A DNA stretch of 64,000 bases, taken from NCBI GenBank assembly GCA_958510875.1, contig OY294072.1, positions 1,488,001 through 1,552,000 of the forward strand, in the 5' to 3' direction. Positions 19,701 to 32,014 of this stretch are shown here, piece by piece. The notes under the pieces are model-generated. The model was not told the DNA's origin, did not search any database, and saw only the letters and a program-made list of their open reading frames with translations. The translations under genes were made by a program, and so were the position numbers. This DNA comes from Endomychus coccineus. Lineage: Eukaryota; Arthropoda; Insecta; Coleoptera; Endomychidae. Each line of letters starts with the position of its first letter. The stretch's first letter is position 1.

Positions 19701-22700
19701 TATGTTTTAAATTCGAATCGAAGACTAAAAATGATGTCGGAATCCTCTTGGCTAAACGAGTAAACTCTTGGATCTGAAGATGTCATATCTTCAGTTTTTG
19801 GAATAAACGCGACAATCTACGAAGCGAATTTATCGTCGATCTAAAAGTTCACATTGAGTATACTAAAATCGTTATAAGAACAGTAATTGACATGAACTAT
19901 GGGTCGAGATGTTCAGAAATATGTTTCAGATTTGAATCCGGTACTAAAAATGATTTTAAAATACTCCTGTCTACATGAGTACACTCCTGGATCTGAAGAA
20001 GTCATACCTTCAGTTTCCGAGATAAACGCGACAATGCACGGAGCGAATGAATCGTCGATCTAGATGTTTACATTGGGTATACTAAAATCGTCATGAGAAC
20101 AGCTACCGACATGAACTATGGGTCGGGATGTTCAAAAATTAGTTTTAAATTCGAATCCGGGACTAAGAGTTATTTTAGAATCCTCTTTGCTGAACGCATA
20201 CACTCCTGGATCTTAAGATGTCATATCTTCAGTTTTCGAGATTAACGCAACGATGTACGAAGCGGACGAATCGTCGATTCAGTGTTCACATTGGGTGTAG
20301 TCAAATCGTTATTAGAACAGTCATCGACATGAACTGTGGGTCGGCATATTCAGAAATATTTTTCAAATTTGAATCCAGGACAAATCAAGATTTTAGAATC
20401 CCCGTAACTGAACGCGTACACTCCTGAATCTGAAGAGGTCATATCTTCAGTTTTCGAAATAAGCGCGACAAAGTACGAAGCGAACGAGTCGCCGATCTAG
20501 AACGTCACAGTGGGTATACTAAAATCGTTATTAGAACAGCTATCGAGATGAACAATTAGTCGGGATGTTCAGAAACATATTTCAAATTTAAATCCGGAAC
20601 TAAAAATGATTTCGAAATCTCCTTGGCTGAACGCATAAACTCCTGAATCTGAAAATGTCATATCGTCAGTTTTTGAGATAAACTCGACAATATACGGAGC
20701 GAATGAATCGTCGATCTAGACGTTCACATTGGGTATACTGAAATCGTTATAAGAACAGCTAATCACATAAATTATGGGTCGGGATGCTCAGAAAAATGTT
20801 TCAAATATGAATCCGGGACAATAAATTATTTCAGAATTCTCTTGGGTGAACGCGTAGACTCCTGGATCCGAAAATGTCATATCTTCAGTTTCCGATATAA
20901 ACGCGACAATGTACGAAGCGAATGAATCGTCGATCTAGACGTTTTTATTGGGTATACTAAAATCGTTATGAGAACAGCTATTGACATGAACTATGGGTCG
21001 GGATGTTCAGAAGTATGTTTTGAATTTGAATCTGGAACTAAAATGATTTTAGAATCCTCTTGGCTGAACGCGTACACTCCTGCATCTGGAGATGTCATAT
21101 CGTTAGTTTTCGAGATAAACGCGACATTTCACGAAGCGAACGAGTCGTCGGTCTAGACGTTCATATTGAGAATAATAAAATCGTTATCAGATCAGCTATC
21201 GACATGAACTATAGGTCTGGATGTTGAGAAATATGATTTAAATTTGAAACTGATTTTAGAATCCCATTGGCTGAACGCGTTCACTCCTGGATTTGAAGAT
21301 GTTGTATATTCAGTTTTCGATATAAACGCGACAATGTACGAAGCGAATGAATCGTCGATCTAGACGTTCACATTGGCTATACCAAAATCATTAAAAGAAC
21401 AGCTATTGACATGAACTATGGTTCAAAATTCTCAGAAAAATTTTTCAAATTTGAATCCTGGACAAGGAATTTTTTTAGAATTCTCTTGGCTAAACACGTA
21501 CACTCATGGATCTGAATATGTCATATCTTCAGTTTTCGAGATGAACGCGACAATGTACGAAGCAAATGAATCATCGATCTAGACGTTTACATTGGGTATA
21601 CTGAAATCGTTTTAAGAACAGCTATTGACATGAACTATGTGTCGGGATGTTCAGAAATATGTTTTAAATTTGAATCCGGGACTAAGAATGATTTCAGAAT
21701 CCTCTTGGCTAAACGCGTACACTCCTGGATCTGGAGATGTCATAACTTCAGTTTTCAATATAAACGCGGAAATGTACGGAGCGAATGAATCGTTGATCTG
21801 GACGTTTACATTGGGTATACTAAAATCGTTATAAGAAAAGCTATTGACATGAACTATGGGTCGTGATGTTTAGAAAATTGTTTCAAATATGAATCCGGGA
21901 CAAAAAATGATTTCAGAATTCTCTTGGGTGAACGCGTAGACTCCTGGATCTGAAGATGTCATATCTTCAGTTTTTGAGATGAACGCGACAATATACGAGG
22001 CGAATGAATCGTCGATCTAGACGTTCACATTGGGTATACTAAAATCGTTATAAGAACAGCTATTGACATGAACTGAGGGTCGAGATAATCAGAAATATGT
22101 TTTAAATTTGAATCCGGGACTAAAACTGATTTAGAATAGTTTCGGGTGAACGCGTACACTCCTGAAACTGAAGATGTCATATCTTCGATTCCCGAGATGA
22201 ACTCAACAATGTACGAGGTGAATGAATCGTGGATCTAGACGTTTACATTGGGTATACTAAAATCGTTATAAGAACAGCTTATGTCATAAATTATGGGTTG
22301 GGATGCTCAGATATATGTTTCAAATTTGAATCCGTGACTTAAATCGACTTTAGAATTCTCCTGGCTAAACGCGTACACTCATGGATCTGAAGATGTCATA
22401 TCTTCAGTTTTCGAGATTACCGCGACAATGTACGAAGCGAATAAATCGTCGATCTAGACGTTCACATTGAGTTCACTAAAATCGTTATAAAAACAGCTAA
22501 TGACATAAATTATGGGTCAGGATGCTCAGAAATATGTTTCAAATCTGAATCCGTTACTTAAATCGATTTTAGAATTCACTTGGCTAAACGCGTACACTCC
22601 TGTATCTGAAGATGTCATATCTTCAGTTTTCGAGATAAACGCGACAATGCACGGAGCGAATGAATCGTCGATCTAGATGTTTTTATTGGGTATACTGAAA

Positions 22701-25700
22701 TCGTCATAAGAACAGCTATCGACATGAACTATGGGTCGGGATGTTCAAAAATTAGTTTTGAATTCAAATCCGGGACTAAGAACCATTTTAGAATCCTCTT
22801 AGCTGAACGCGTACACTCCTGGATCTGAAGATGTCATACCTTCAGTTTTCGATATTAACGCAACGATGTACAAAGCGGACGAATCGTCGATCCAGATGCT
22901 TACATTGGGAATACTCAAATCGTTGTTAGAACAGTCATCGACATGAACCATGGGTCGGGATATTCAGAAATATGTTTTGAATTTGAATCCAGAACGAAAT
23001 ACGATTTTAAAGTCCTCGTAGCTGTACGAGTACACTCCCGAATCTGAAGAAGTCATATCTTCAGTTTTCGAGATTAATGCGACAAGGTACGAAGCGAGTG
23101 TATCGTCGATCTAGACATTTACATTGGGTATACTACAATCGTTATTAGAACAGCTATCGAGATGAAATATGGGTCGGGATGTTCAGAAATATGTTTTGAT
23201 TTTGAATCCGGGATTAAAAATGATTTTAGAATTCTCTTGGCTAAACGCGTACACTCATGGATCTGAAGATGTGATATCTTCAGTTTTCGAGATAAATGCG
23301 ACAATGTACGAAGCGAATGAATCGTCGATCTAGAAGTTTACATTGGGTATACTAGAATCGTTATAAGAACAGCTATTGATATGAGCTATGGGTCGGGATG
23401 TTCGGGAAAATGTTTCAAATTTGAATTCGGGACAAATGATTTGAGGATTCTCATGACTCATGGATCTGAAGATGTCATATCTTCAGTTTTCGATATTAAC
23501 AGGACAATGTCCGAAGCGAATGAATAGTCGAACTGGGCGTTTACATTGGGTGAACCAACATCGTTATAAAAACAGCTATTGACATGAACCATGTGTCAGG
23601 ATGTTCAGATATATGTTTCAAATTTGAATCCGGGACTAAAAATGATTTTATAATCCTCTCTGCTGAACGCGAACACTCCTGGATCTAGAGATGTCATATC
23701 TTCAGTTTTCGAGATAAACGCGACAATGCACGGTCCGAATGAATCATCCATCCAGACGTTTACATTGGGAATACCAGAATCGTTATAAGAATAGCTATTG
23801 ACATGAACTATGTGTAGGGATGTTCAGAAATATGTTTTAAATTCGAATCTGGGACTAAGAATAATTTTAGAATCCTCTTGGCTAAACGGGTACTCTCCTG
23901 GAACTGAAGATGTCATATCTTCAGTTTTCGAAATAAACGCGACTATGTACGAAACCAATTAATCGTCGACCACAGTTACTGACATGAACTATGGATCGAG
24001 ATGTTCAGAAATATGTTTCAAATTTGAATCCGGGACTAAAAATGATTCCAAAATCCTCTTGTCCAAACGCGTACACTCCTGGATCTGGAGAAATCATATC
24101 TTCAGTTATCGAGATGAACGCGACAATGCACAAAGCGAATGACGATCTGAACGTTTATATTGGATATACTAAAATAGTCATAAGAACAACAATCGACATG
24201 AAATATGAGTAGGGATGTTCAGAAATATGTTTTAAATTTGAATCCAGGACTAAATATGATTTTAGAATCCTTTCGGCTAAACGCGTGCACTCCTGGATCT
24301 GAAGATGTTATATCTCCAGTTTCCGATATAAACACGACGATGTACGAATCGAATGAATCGTCGATCTGGACGTTTACATTGGGTATATTAGAATCTTTAT
24401 AAGAACAGCTATTGATATGGACTATGAGTCGGGATGTTCAGAAATATGTTTTGAATTTGAATCCGGCACAAAAAATGATTTTAGAATCCTCTTGGCATAA
24501 CGAGTACACTCCTGGATCTGAGGATGTCATATCTTCAAATTTCGAGATAAAAAAAACATTGTACGAAGCGAACGAATCGTCAATGTAGACGTTCACATTG
24601 GGTATACCTAAATCGTTATTAGAACAGCTATCGACATCAACTATGAGTCCGTATATACAGGAATGTGTTCTCAATTTCAACTCGGGAATAAAAATGATTT
24701 TGGAATCCTCTTTGCTAAACGCGTACACTCCTGGATCCGAAAATGTCATATCTTCAGTTTTCGAGATAAACTCGACAATGTACAAAGCGAATGAATCGTC
24801 GATCTAGAAGTTCATATTGAGTATACTAAAATTGTTATCAGAACAGCTATCAAAATGAACTATGGTTCGACATATTCAGAAATGTGCTTTAAATTTGAAT
24901 TCGGCACTAAAGATGATATTAGAATCCTCTTGGCTGAACGAGTACACTCCTGGATCGGAAGATGTCATATCTTCAAATTTCGAGATGAATGCGACAATGT
25001 ACGAAGCGAACGAATCGTCGATCTAGACGTTTACATTGGGTATAGTTTATTCGTTATTAGAACAGCAGTCGACATTAACTATGAGTCGGCATATGTGTGT
25101 GTTTTAAATTTGAATTCGAGACTAAAACTGATTTTAGAATCCACTTGGCTGAACGCATACACTCCTGGATCTGAAGATGTCATATCTTCAAATTTCGAGA
25201 AAAACGCTACAATGTACGAAGAGAACGAGTCATCGATCTGGATGTTTACATTGGGTATAATATAATCGTTATAAGAACAGCTATTGACATGAACTATGGG
25301 TCGGGAGGTTCAGAAATATATTTTAAATTTGAATCCGGGTCTGAAAATGATTTTTTTCAGCCTCTTGGCTGAACGCGTACACCCCTGGAATCTTCAGTTC
25401 TCGAGATAAACGCGACAATGTATGGAGCGAATGAATCGTCGTTCTAGACGTTTACATTGGGTTTACTAAAATCGTTATTGAAAAAGCTATTGACATGAGC
25501 CGTGGGTCGGAATGTTTCGAGATATGATTTTAGAATCCTCTTGGCTGAACGCGTACACTCCTGGATCTGAAGATGTCATATCTTCAGTTTTCGGGATAAA
25601 AGGGACATTGTACGAAACGAACGAGTCGTCGATCTAGACGTTCACATTGGGTATACTCAAATCGCTATTTGATCAGCTACGGACTACGAACTATAGGTCG

Positions 25701-27811
25701 GGATGTTCAGAAATATGTTTCAACTCTGAATCTGGGACTGAAAATGATTTCAAAATCCTGTTGGCTGAACGCGTACCCTCCTGAATCTGAAAATGTCATA
25801 TCTTCAGTTTTCGAGATGAACGCAGCAATGTGTGAAGCGAGTGAATCGTCGATCTAGACTTTTACATTGGGTATACTATAATCGTTATGAGAACAGCTAT
25901 TGACATGGACTATGGTTCAGGATAATCGTAAATATGATTTGAATTTGAATCCGGTACTAAAAATAATCTTAGAATTCTCTCGGCTAAACGCGTACACTCC
26001 TGGATGTGAAGATGTCATATCTTCAGTTTTCGAGATAAACGAGACAATGAACGAAGCGAACGAATCGTCGATTTGGACGTTTACATTGGGTAAACTACGA
26101 TCTTTATTAGAATAGCTATCGCCATTAACTGTGGGTCGGATGTTCAGAAATATGTTCTTAATTTTAATCCGGGACTGAAAATGATTTTGGAATCCTCTTG
26201 GCTCAACGCGTACACTCCTGGATCTGAAGATGTCATACCTTCAGTTTTTGAGATAAACGCGACAGTTTACGAAGCGAATGAATCGTCGATTCAGACGTTC
26301 ACATTGAGTGAACTAGAATCGTTATTAGAACAGCTATAGACATGAATTATGGGTCGGGATGTTCATAAATATGTTTCAAATTTGAACCCGGGAATAATAA
26401 TGATTTTAAAACCCTCTTGGCTGAACGCAAACACTCCTGAATCTGAAGATGTCATATCTTCAGTTCTCGAGATAAACGCGACAATGTACGAAGCGAACGA
26501 ATCGTCGATCCAGACGTTCTCATTGAGTTCACTGGAATCGTTATTAGAACAGCTATCGGCATGAACTATTGGTCGGCATATTCAGAAATGTGTTTTAAAT
26601 TTGAATCCGGCACTGAAAATGATTTCAGAATCCTCTTGGCTGAACGGGTACACCCTTGGATCTGAAGATGTCATATCTTCAAATTTCGAGATAAACGCGA
26701 CAATGTACGGAACGAATGAATCGTCGATCTAGGCTTTTACATTGAGTATACTTAAGTCGTTCTTAGAACAGCTATCGACATGAACTATGAGTGGGGATGT
26801 TTAGAAATATATTTTAAATTAGAATTCGGGACTAAAAATGATTTTAGAATCCTCTTGGCTAAACGCGTACACTCCTGGATCTGAAGATGTCATATCTTCA
26901 GTTTTCGAGATAAACTCGAAAATGTACAAAGCGAATGAATCGTCGATCTAGACTTTCTCATTGAGTATACTGAAATCGTTATTAGAACAGCTATCGATAT
27001 GAACTATTGGTCGGCATATTCAGAAATGTGTTTCAAGTTTGAATCTGGCACTGAAAATGATTTTAGAATCCTCTTGGCTGAACACGTACACTCCTGGATC
27101 TGAAGATGTCATATCTTCAAATTTCGTGATGAACGCGACAATGTACGGAACGAACGAATCGTCAATCTAGACGTTCACATTGGGTATACTTAAATCGTTA
27201 TTCGAACAGCTATCGGCAATAACTATGAGTTGGCATATCCAGGAATGTGTTCTGAATTTAAATTCGAGACTAAAAATGATTTTTAAAATCCTCCTGACTG
27301 AACGCGTACACTCCTAGATCCGAAAATGTCATATCTTCAGTTTTCGAGATGAACGCGACAATGTACGAAGCGAATGAAACGCCGATCTAGACGTTCACAT
27401 TGAGTATACTAAAATCGTTATCAGAACAGCTATCGACATGAACTATGGGCAGGCATATTCAGAAATATGTTTCATATTTGAATCCGGCAGTGAAAATGAT
27501 TCAAGAACCCTTTTGGCTGAACGAGTACACTCTTGGATCTGAAGATGTCATATCTTCAAATTTAGTGATAAATGCAACAATGTATGAAGCGAACGTCGGC
27601 TTATCCAGGGATGTGTTCTAAATTTGAACTCGAGACTAGAAATGATTTTAGAATCCTCTTGGCTGAACGCGTACACTCCTGGATCTGAAGGTGTCATATT
27701 TTCTGTTTTCAAGATAAACGGGACAATGAACGAAGCGAACGAAACGTCGATTTGGACGTTTACATTGGGTATGCTAAGATCGTTATTAGAAAAGCTATCG
27801 ACATGAACTGT
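16749..27811. repeat. Satellite array 1, about 219-bp monomer, roughly 50 copies
   Basis: Head-to-tail copies of one monomer with landmarks GAACGCGTACACTCCTGGA, TGAAGATGTCATATCTTCA (7-bp stem hairpin), GAATCGTCGATCTAGACGT, GGGTATACTAAAATCGTTAT and TTTGAATCCGGGACTAAA. Monomers are diverged by substitutions and short indels, and some are truncated (for example near 19130 and 19380). Local higher-order structure is visible at 17180-18790, where variants with 'gagaaacacgcgac' and 'ggaataattgaatcg' recur every two to five monomers. Because 219 is a multiple of three, short ORFs of 60-70 codons recur; none looks like a gene. Confidence 0.95.
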
Positions 27812-28449
27812 GATATATAGTGATTAACAATGTGACAGCTAACTTGCAATTTATTCAACATGGCCAACTTGCTGTTTTAATAATTTAATAATTACAATAT
27901 ATTATTATGTTTTCAGAAAAGGTGCGAAAACTAAATTCGAATTAAAATAATGCCTTCTTTGGACAGTTTCTCTATATCTTACATGCATTTAATATTATAT
28001 AAGATTGAATATTCGTTTCTTTTAAAAAGGACAATAAATTTATTGGAAGTTTGCACAGCTCGTCCCAAAATTTTTTATGGTGTTTTAGTTTTTTTTTAAA
28101 TATGGAGAGTGAATAAAATATGTATCATCGAACTGACATGTATTACACAAATAAATTAATATTTCCCAGTTGAGTAAACTTGTATTTGGAATTGTAAAAA
28201 ATATTTTATTTGATAAAAATATCAAAAATCGCATAGTTTCAATAGATGAAAAAGATTGTGACCTCGATGTTGTATTAAAGTTAATTTATGGTGCAGAAGC
28301 TATCTGAGTTGGCCTGTTCTACCTTTAAAACTTCACGTGATCTGAGTTTGAACCGGTGTGAGCCAGGTTGGTTTCTATCTTTAATTAAAAATGCTACGGT
28401 GTGGAATCTACCTTTGGTAAATTCAAAAGGAAATCAATTATATTGAATC
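27812..28449. other. Unique AT-rich DNA between satellite 1 and copy C
   Basis: No ORF, repeat or RNA gene recognised. It is the left flank of the insertion site of C. Confidence 0.5.
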
Positions 28450-28455
28450 GATACT
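28450..28455. repeat. Target site duplication GATACT, left
   Basis: GATACT lies immediately before the first base of copy C and again immediately after its last base (41004-41009). Six bases is the length known for Polinton insertions. Confidence 0.92.
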
Positions 28456-28629
28456 AGTAGATGAACTGGGCGCGTCCTGCGACAGGATATCCGGTCTAGC
28501 TGTCGATGTGCATCCGGTGTGAGCTTGTCTTTATCAGTTTTGAAAGGATGTAGGTGATAAGGATTTTATTTGTAAAGAGTATACAGGGTGTGTATAAAAA
28601 GTGTGTCACATGTACAGAGTCACGTGACT

Positions 28630-29250
28630 AACACATGACAGCATGGCGGCCCTAAGGTACAACTGTCATGGCGACCAAAAGGTCCAGCTGTCATATCGAT
28701 CATAAGGTCCAGCTGTCATGGCGACCATAAGGTCCAGCTGTCATGGCGACCATAAGGACCAGCTGTTATGGCGGCCATAAGGTACAGCTGTCATGGCGAC
28801 CATAAGGACCAGCTGTCATGGCGACCATAAGGTACAGATTGCTTCGTAGAGGTGTCGCCACCGAATGACAGCTGTCATGGTGACCATAAGGTCCAGCTGT
28901 CATGGAGGTCCTAAGGTACAGACTGCTTCGTGGAGGGGGCTCCGCCACCTCTGGGAAACAATCTCTACCTTTGGTCCAAAGGTACAGGCTGCTTCATGAA
29001 GATGTCACCACCACGTGACAGCTGTCATCGAAGGTACAAGCTGCTTCATGGAGATGTCGCAACCACATGACAGCTGTCATGGCGGACCAAAGGTACAGGT
29101 TGCTTCGTGTAGGTGTCACCACCACGTGACAGCTGTCATGGCGGACCAAAGGTACAGGTTGCTTCGTGTAGGTGTCCCCACCACGTGACAGCTGTCATGG
29201 TGGGCTATAGGTACAGGCTGCTTCGTGGAGGTGTCGCCACCAGTTTGACT
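28630..29250. repeat. 25-bp and 59-bp minisatellites with CAGCTG palindromes (C, left)
   Basis: First a 25-bp unit (CAGCTGTCATGGCGACCATA plus AGGTC), then a longer unit near 59 bases (GTACAGGTTGCTTCGTGTAG, GTGTCACCACCACGTGACAG, CTGTCATGGC). Both contain CAGCTGTCA; the longer unit contains the perfect palindrome TGACAGCTGTCA and often CACGTG. Confidence 0.88.
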
Positions 29251-29605
29251 CGTCCGACTCATGCGACTCGTACGGTTTTGAAATCACATGATCTGTCACG
29301 AGATGAGATATGGTGTCTGTCACTTCGACGGAGTGTCTGTCACAAGGTGTCATAATGGCTATCACGTACCATAGAGCTGAAAGTTATAGAGCTAACCCAA
29401 CTCAAAACCATAGAGCATCATGGTAGTGGAAAGAGTTGTCATGGGAGGTCTTCATCGAGGTGTCATGTCGCGTCTTGGAGGGCGTGACGTGGTGGATTCA
29501 TGAAGCCTCTGTCACGCGAACTGTCATGACGGATCTATGAATGTCAACCATAGCTTTATAGGTATCAAATGAGAAGTCTTGATATGCAGAATGTTAATTT
29601 TATTG

Positions 29606-29870
29606 AATTGAAGATCTTGCGATCAAAGTTTACGAACGATGATGACGTCACGGGAGGCATTTATTGTTTCAATCCGGCGACCATAGTTTACGAACGATGA
29701 TGACGTCACTGCTTCGAACCGATGACAATAACTGATTCAATCCGGCGACCATAGTTCACGAACGATGATGACGTCACTGCTTCGAACCGATGACAGTAAC
29801 TGATTCAATCCGGCGACCATAGTTCACGAACGATGATGACGTCATCATCGTTCGCGAATTATGATGGTCA
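29606..29870. repeat. 68-bp TGACGTCA repeat (C, left)
   Basis: CCGGCGACCATAGTT units at 29674, 29742 and 29810, 68 bases apart, plus a partial one before. Ends in the perfect palindrome GATGATGACGTCATCATC. Same unit as at 7505-7770 with a few base changes. Confidence 0.85.
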
Positions 29871-30153
29871 GATGAGGAATGAAATGCGAGTAATAATAAT
29901 GATATCTACTCATTATTCATCACATTGATATTGAGAACTCTATGTGTAAATGTGAATAGTTGGAGGTTATGATAAAGATATCCAGTAAGTTTGTAAATGT
30001 GTCATTATGCATATATCTTTTGAAGAATACACACGTATACTTTGAAAATTTGTGAAGAAAGTTCATGAACTAAGAAGAGACTTGAATTTTTACGAAGATA
30101 AAATAAAAGTTATAAGACTGTTGAATACATTTACAAGTAAAAAAGTGAAGATA

Positions 30154-30634
30154 ATGATGGAAGTGGGGATGTTAAAAACAAATTTCGTGATTCTAACCAC
30201 AATTCTGAATGGTATTCTATACGCGAACGTTCCCCAACACTGAAGGATGTTGCAACCGATGGTGGTGGGGGTGTAATCGTACCGAATGGATTCCGATGAA
30301 TTTTAGAAAAATCAACGATAATCAATTAGAGGTATTCGCATTCAACATTCCTCAAGACGATCGTATCACCATACATTATAAACTTAAACTTTTATTCTTT
30401 GATCGGAGTGAGGGAGATATGGCTGAATGGCAATTGCTCCAACAATCATCATGTTTACCACATGTCATACAAAAGACAATATCAACACCATCCACAAGTA
30501 CATCATCCTCACTAGACGAAGAAATTTCTAAAATTTTCGCAATTTTGTATGCAATTTTATCTTCTTTATCAGTACTAATGTTGAAAATGTTTGTTAAATA
30601 TGTAAAGAAGGCTATTTACCATGTAAATAAATGA
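30154..30634 (+). pseudogene. Small membrane protein, frameshifted (copy C)
   Basis: Counterpart of the open 167-codon frame in D (62877-63380). From ATG 30154 the hydrophobic N-terminus reads to a stop at about 30243, because 22 bases present in D are missing near 30239. The rest (TEWIPMNFRKI, a beta-rich middle, Ser/Thr stretch and the C-terminal hydrophobic segment ISKIFAILYAILSSLSVLML) is open to 30634. It is the only plus-strand gene of C and lies next to the left inverted repeat, tail-to-tail with the MSV199-like gene (46 bases apart). Function unknown. Confidence 0.6.
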
Positions 30635-30679
30635 TTGTATGAAGATATAAGTGTTTTAATGAAACAAAAGGAATGATAA

Positions 30680-31677
30680 CTATGATAATATATTGACATT
30701 ATCATTTGCTAGTTCATAAGCTTTATTTTTGTGATTGATAACACATTCTATCAATGACTCGATGTTGATATCACTAATCAATTGTTCACCCCCCTCTTCT
30801 TCTGCGGCATGAATAATATTTCCTCTTGCATACCATTTCAAATCGCGGCGGAAATTCTGTTTCACTTCGTTACCAATATCGATAGCATGAGATATGTTAG
30901 ACCATTTACGTATTAATCGCATTCCTCGATTTTGTAATTTTCTGTCGGCATCACGCCAACCATCCTCCTGTCGACGCATTAGGTACCATTTTGGTCTCAT
31001 ATCATTCGATGTTCGATATAATCCTAAATAATATATATTATATAAATTTTATTATAAAAAACAAAGTAATTACCTAAATTTCGTCTCTTTCCGAAATTTA
31101 TAGGAGGTGGAACAATATTTGGTGCAATTTTATTCCGTAAGGTGATAACATTCATTTGAATTTGTTGAGATAAGCGTTGAAATCGTTCTTTCGCGAGACA
31201 TTCACGTTCCTCAGCTCTTTGACGTTCTTGTTGTTCCTAGAATTTCTCGTACTCACAATATTTCATCATAATAAATTTCATTAACGAAAACAGTTCACGT
31301 AACTCGATGACTTTAGGAGTTCGCATTTGCATCAATAATGATTCGAAATCAATAGCATCTAGAACATAATATTTCTTTCGTGCATCAATCTCATCACAAA
31401 TTTCTAAATGGTGTATATGCGGGTTTTTCCTCAACAATCTTGTTATAACACCCTTTTCAGCATGATATTTTTTGCCGCGATAACCTAATCAATCCAATAG
31501 ATCTTCATTCATCAGAACGCGTTGGTTTAGTTGAATATCCCAAAATAAATAGTTTCTTTTATCGTTTCTTATATCGATCCCAAATTTTAGACACACTTCA
31601 TTAACTGTTAACTTAATGAGATTGTTGGTGGACCATGTAGCCACATTTGGATCACGAACGCACGCTGCTAAGTTCAT
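30680..31677 (-). pseudogene. MSV199/DUF3627-like protein, spliced gene with two stops (copy C)
   Basis: Exon 1 runs from ATG 31677 to 31074 and exon 2 from 31023 to 30680, joined over a 50-base intron. The N-terminal part (YLFWDIQLNQRVL, then FESLLMQMRTPKVIELRELF and EIMMKYCEYE-like continuation) fits the MSV199 domain of insect-virus N1R/p28-like and Bro-like proteins. A charged coiled coil (EQQERQRAEEREC) follows, then a C-terminal domain opening WYLMRRQEDGW, like DUF3627. A tryptophan codon is TGA at 31489-31491 and a tyrosine codon is TAG at 31237-31239; D has Tyr at the second site. Family assignment is from motif memory. A DNA-binding or regulatory role is inferred. Confidence 0.6.
31024..31073 (-). 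other. 50-base intron in the MSV199-like gene
   Basis: Minus strand GTAATTAC...TTATTTAG. Unspliced reading meets TAG at the 3' end of this segment, and splicing restores one frame into the MRRQ domain. The same 50-base intron with a TTCAG acceptor is at 63767-63816 in D. Confidence 0.75.
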
Positions 31678-32014
31678 TTTTATAACAGAACATCTTCTGA
31701 AATGATTCTCTCTTACATACGTGAGAACGTGAACGTGAATAGTGAGTTTGGGGGGGTAACTCTCTGTTTCGATGTCATTGCAAACGTTGATAACTGACTG
31801 ATAACGTCACTAGTTGTTCCAATTTGTTTCATTTCCAGCAACCGACTACCATAGTTCACAAACTATGATCGTCGGATGTTTACATCACCACCTACCGTTT
31901 GAGAAATAAAATATCAAATATAATAATAATAATAACATTTATTGGGAAAGATACATTTTGATAGTACATCATTTAGAACTAAAATTATAACATTATGATT
32001 CATCACCTGGTTCT
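31678..32014. other. Intergenic region between MSV199-like and capsid genes (copy C)
   Basis: Holds a near-palindrome CATAGTTCACAAACTATG (about 31851), related to the TTCACGAA elements of the terminal repeats, and the capsid poly(A) signal AATAAA (minus strand, 31938-31943). It would contain the MSV199-like promoter; no clear TATA box seen. Confidence 0.45.

Larger units (their letters stand above)
28456..29925. repeat. Left terminal inverted repeat of copy C
   Basis: Inverse of about 39362-41003. From outside in: about 170 bases of unique terminus, 25-bp repeats (about 28630-28850), 59-bp repeats (about 28850-29250), about 350 bases of unique sequence, then the 68-bp TGACGTCA repeats. No gene; ORFs in the minisatellites are incidental. 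Confidence 0.92.

Noticed and set aside
16679..27806. Dozens of 60-100-codon ORFs in satellite array 1 (and likewise 44279-60899)
   Set aside because: They are translations of the 219-bp monomer, which is a multiple of three; they start and stop at random between monomers, and both strands give similar numbers.
16749..27811. Satellite derived from a Polinton gene or terminal repeat
   Set aside because: No stretch of the monomer resembles any part of copies A to D beyond chance.
28766..29355. ORFs in the 25/59-bp minisatellites (also near 39748-40575 and 61377-62363)
   Set aside because: Low-complexity repeat translations in inverted repeats, with no consistent frame between C and D.
29930..32014. 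A hidden DNA polymerase B between the capsid gene and the left repeat of C
   Set aside because: The stretch is fully occupied by the membrane-protein and MSV199-like genes; neither has PolB motifs, and there is no room for a protein of about 1000 residues.
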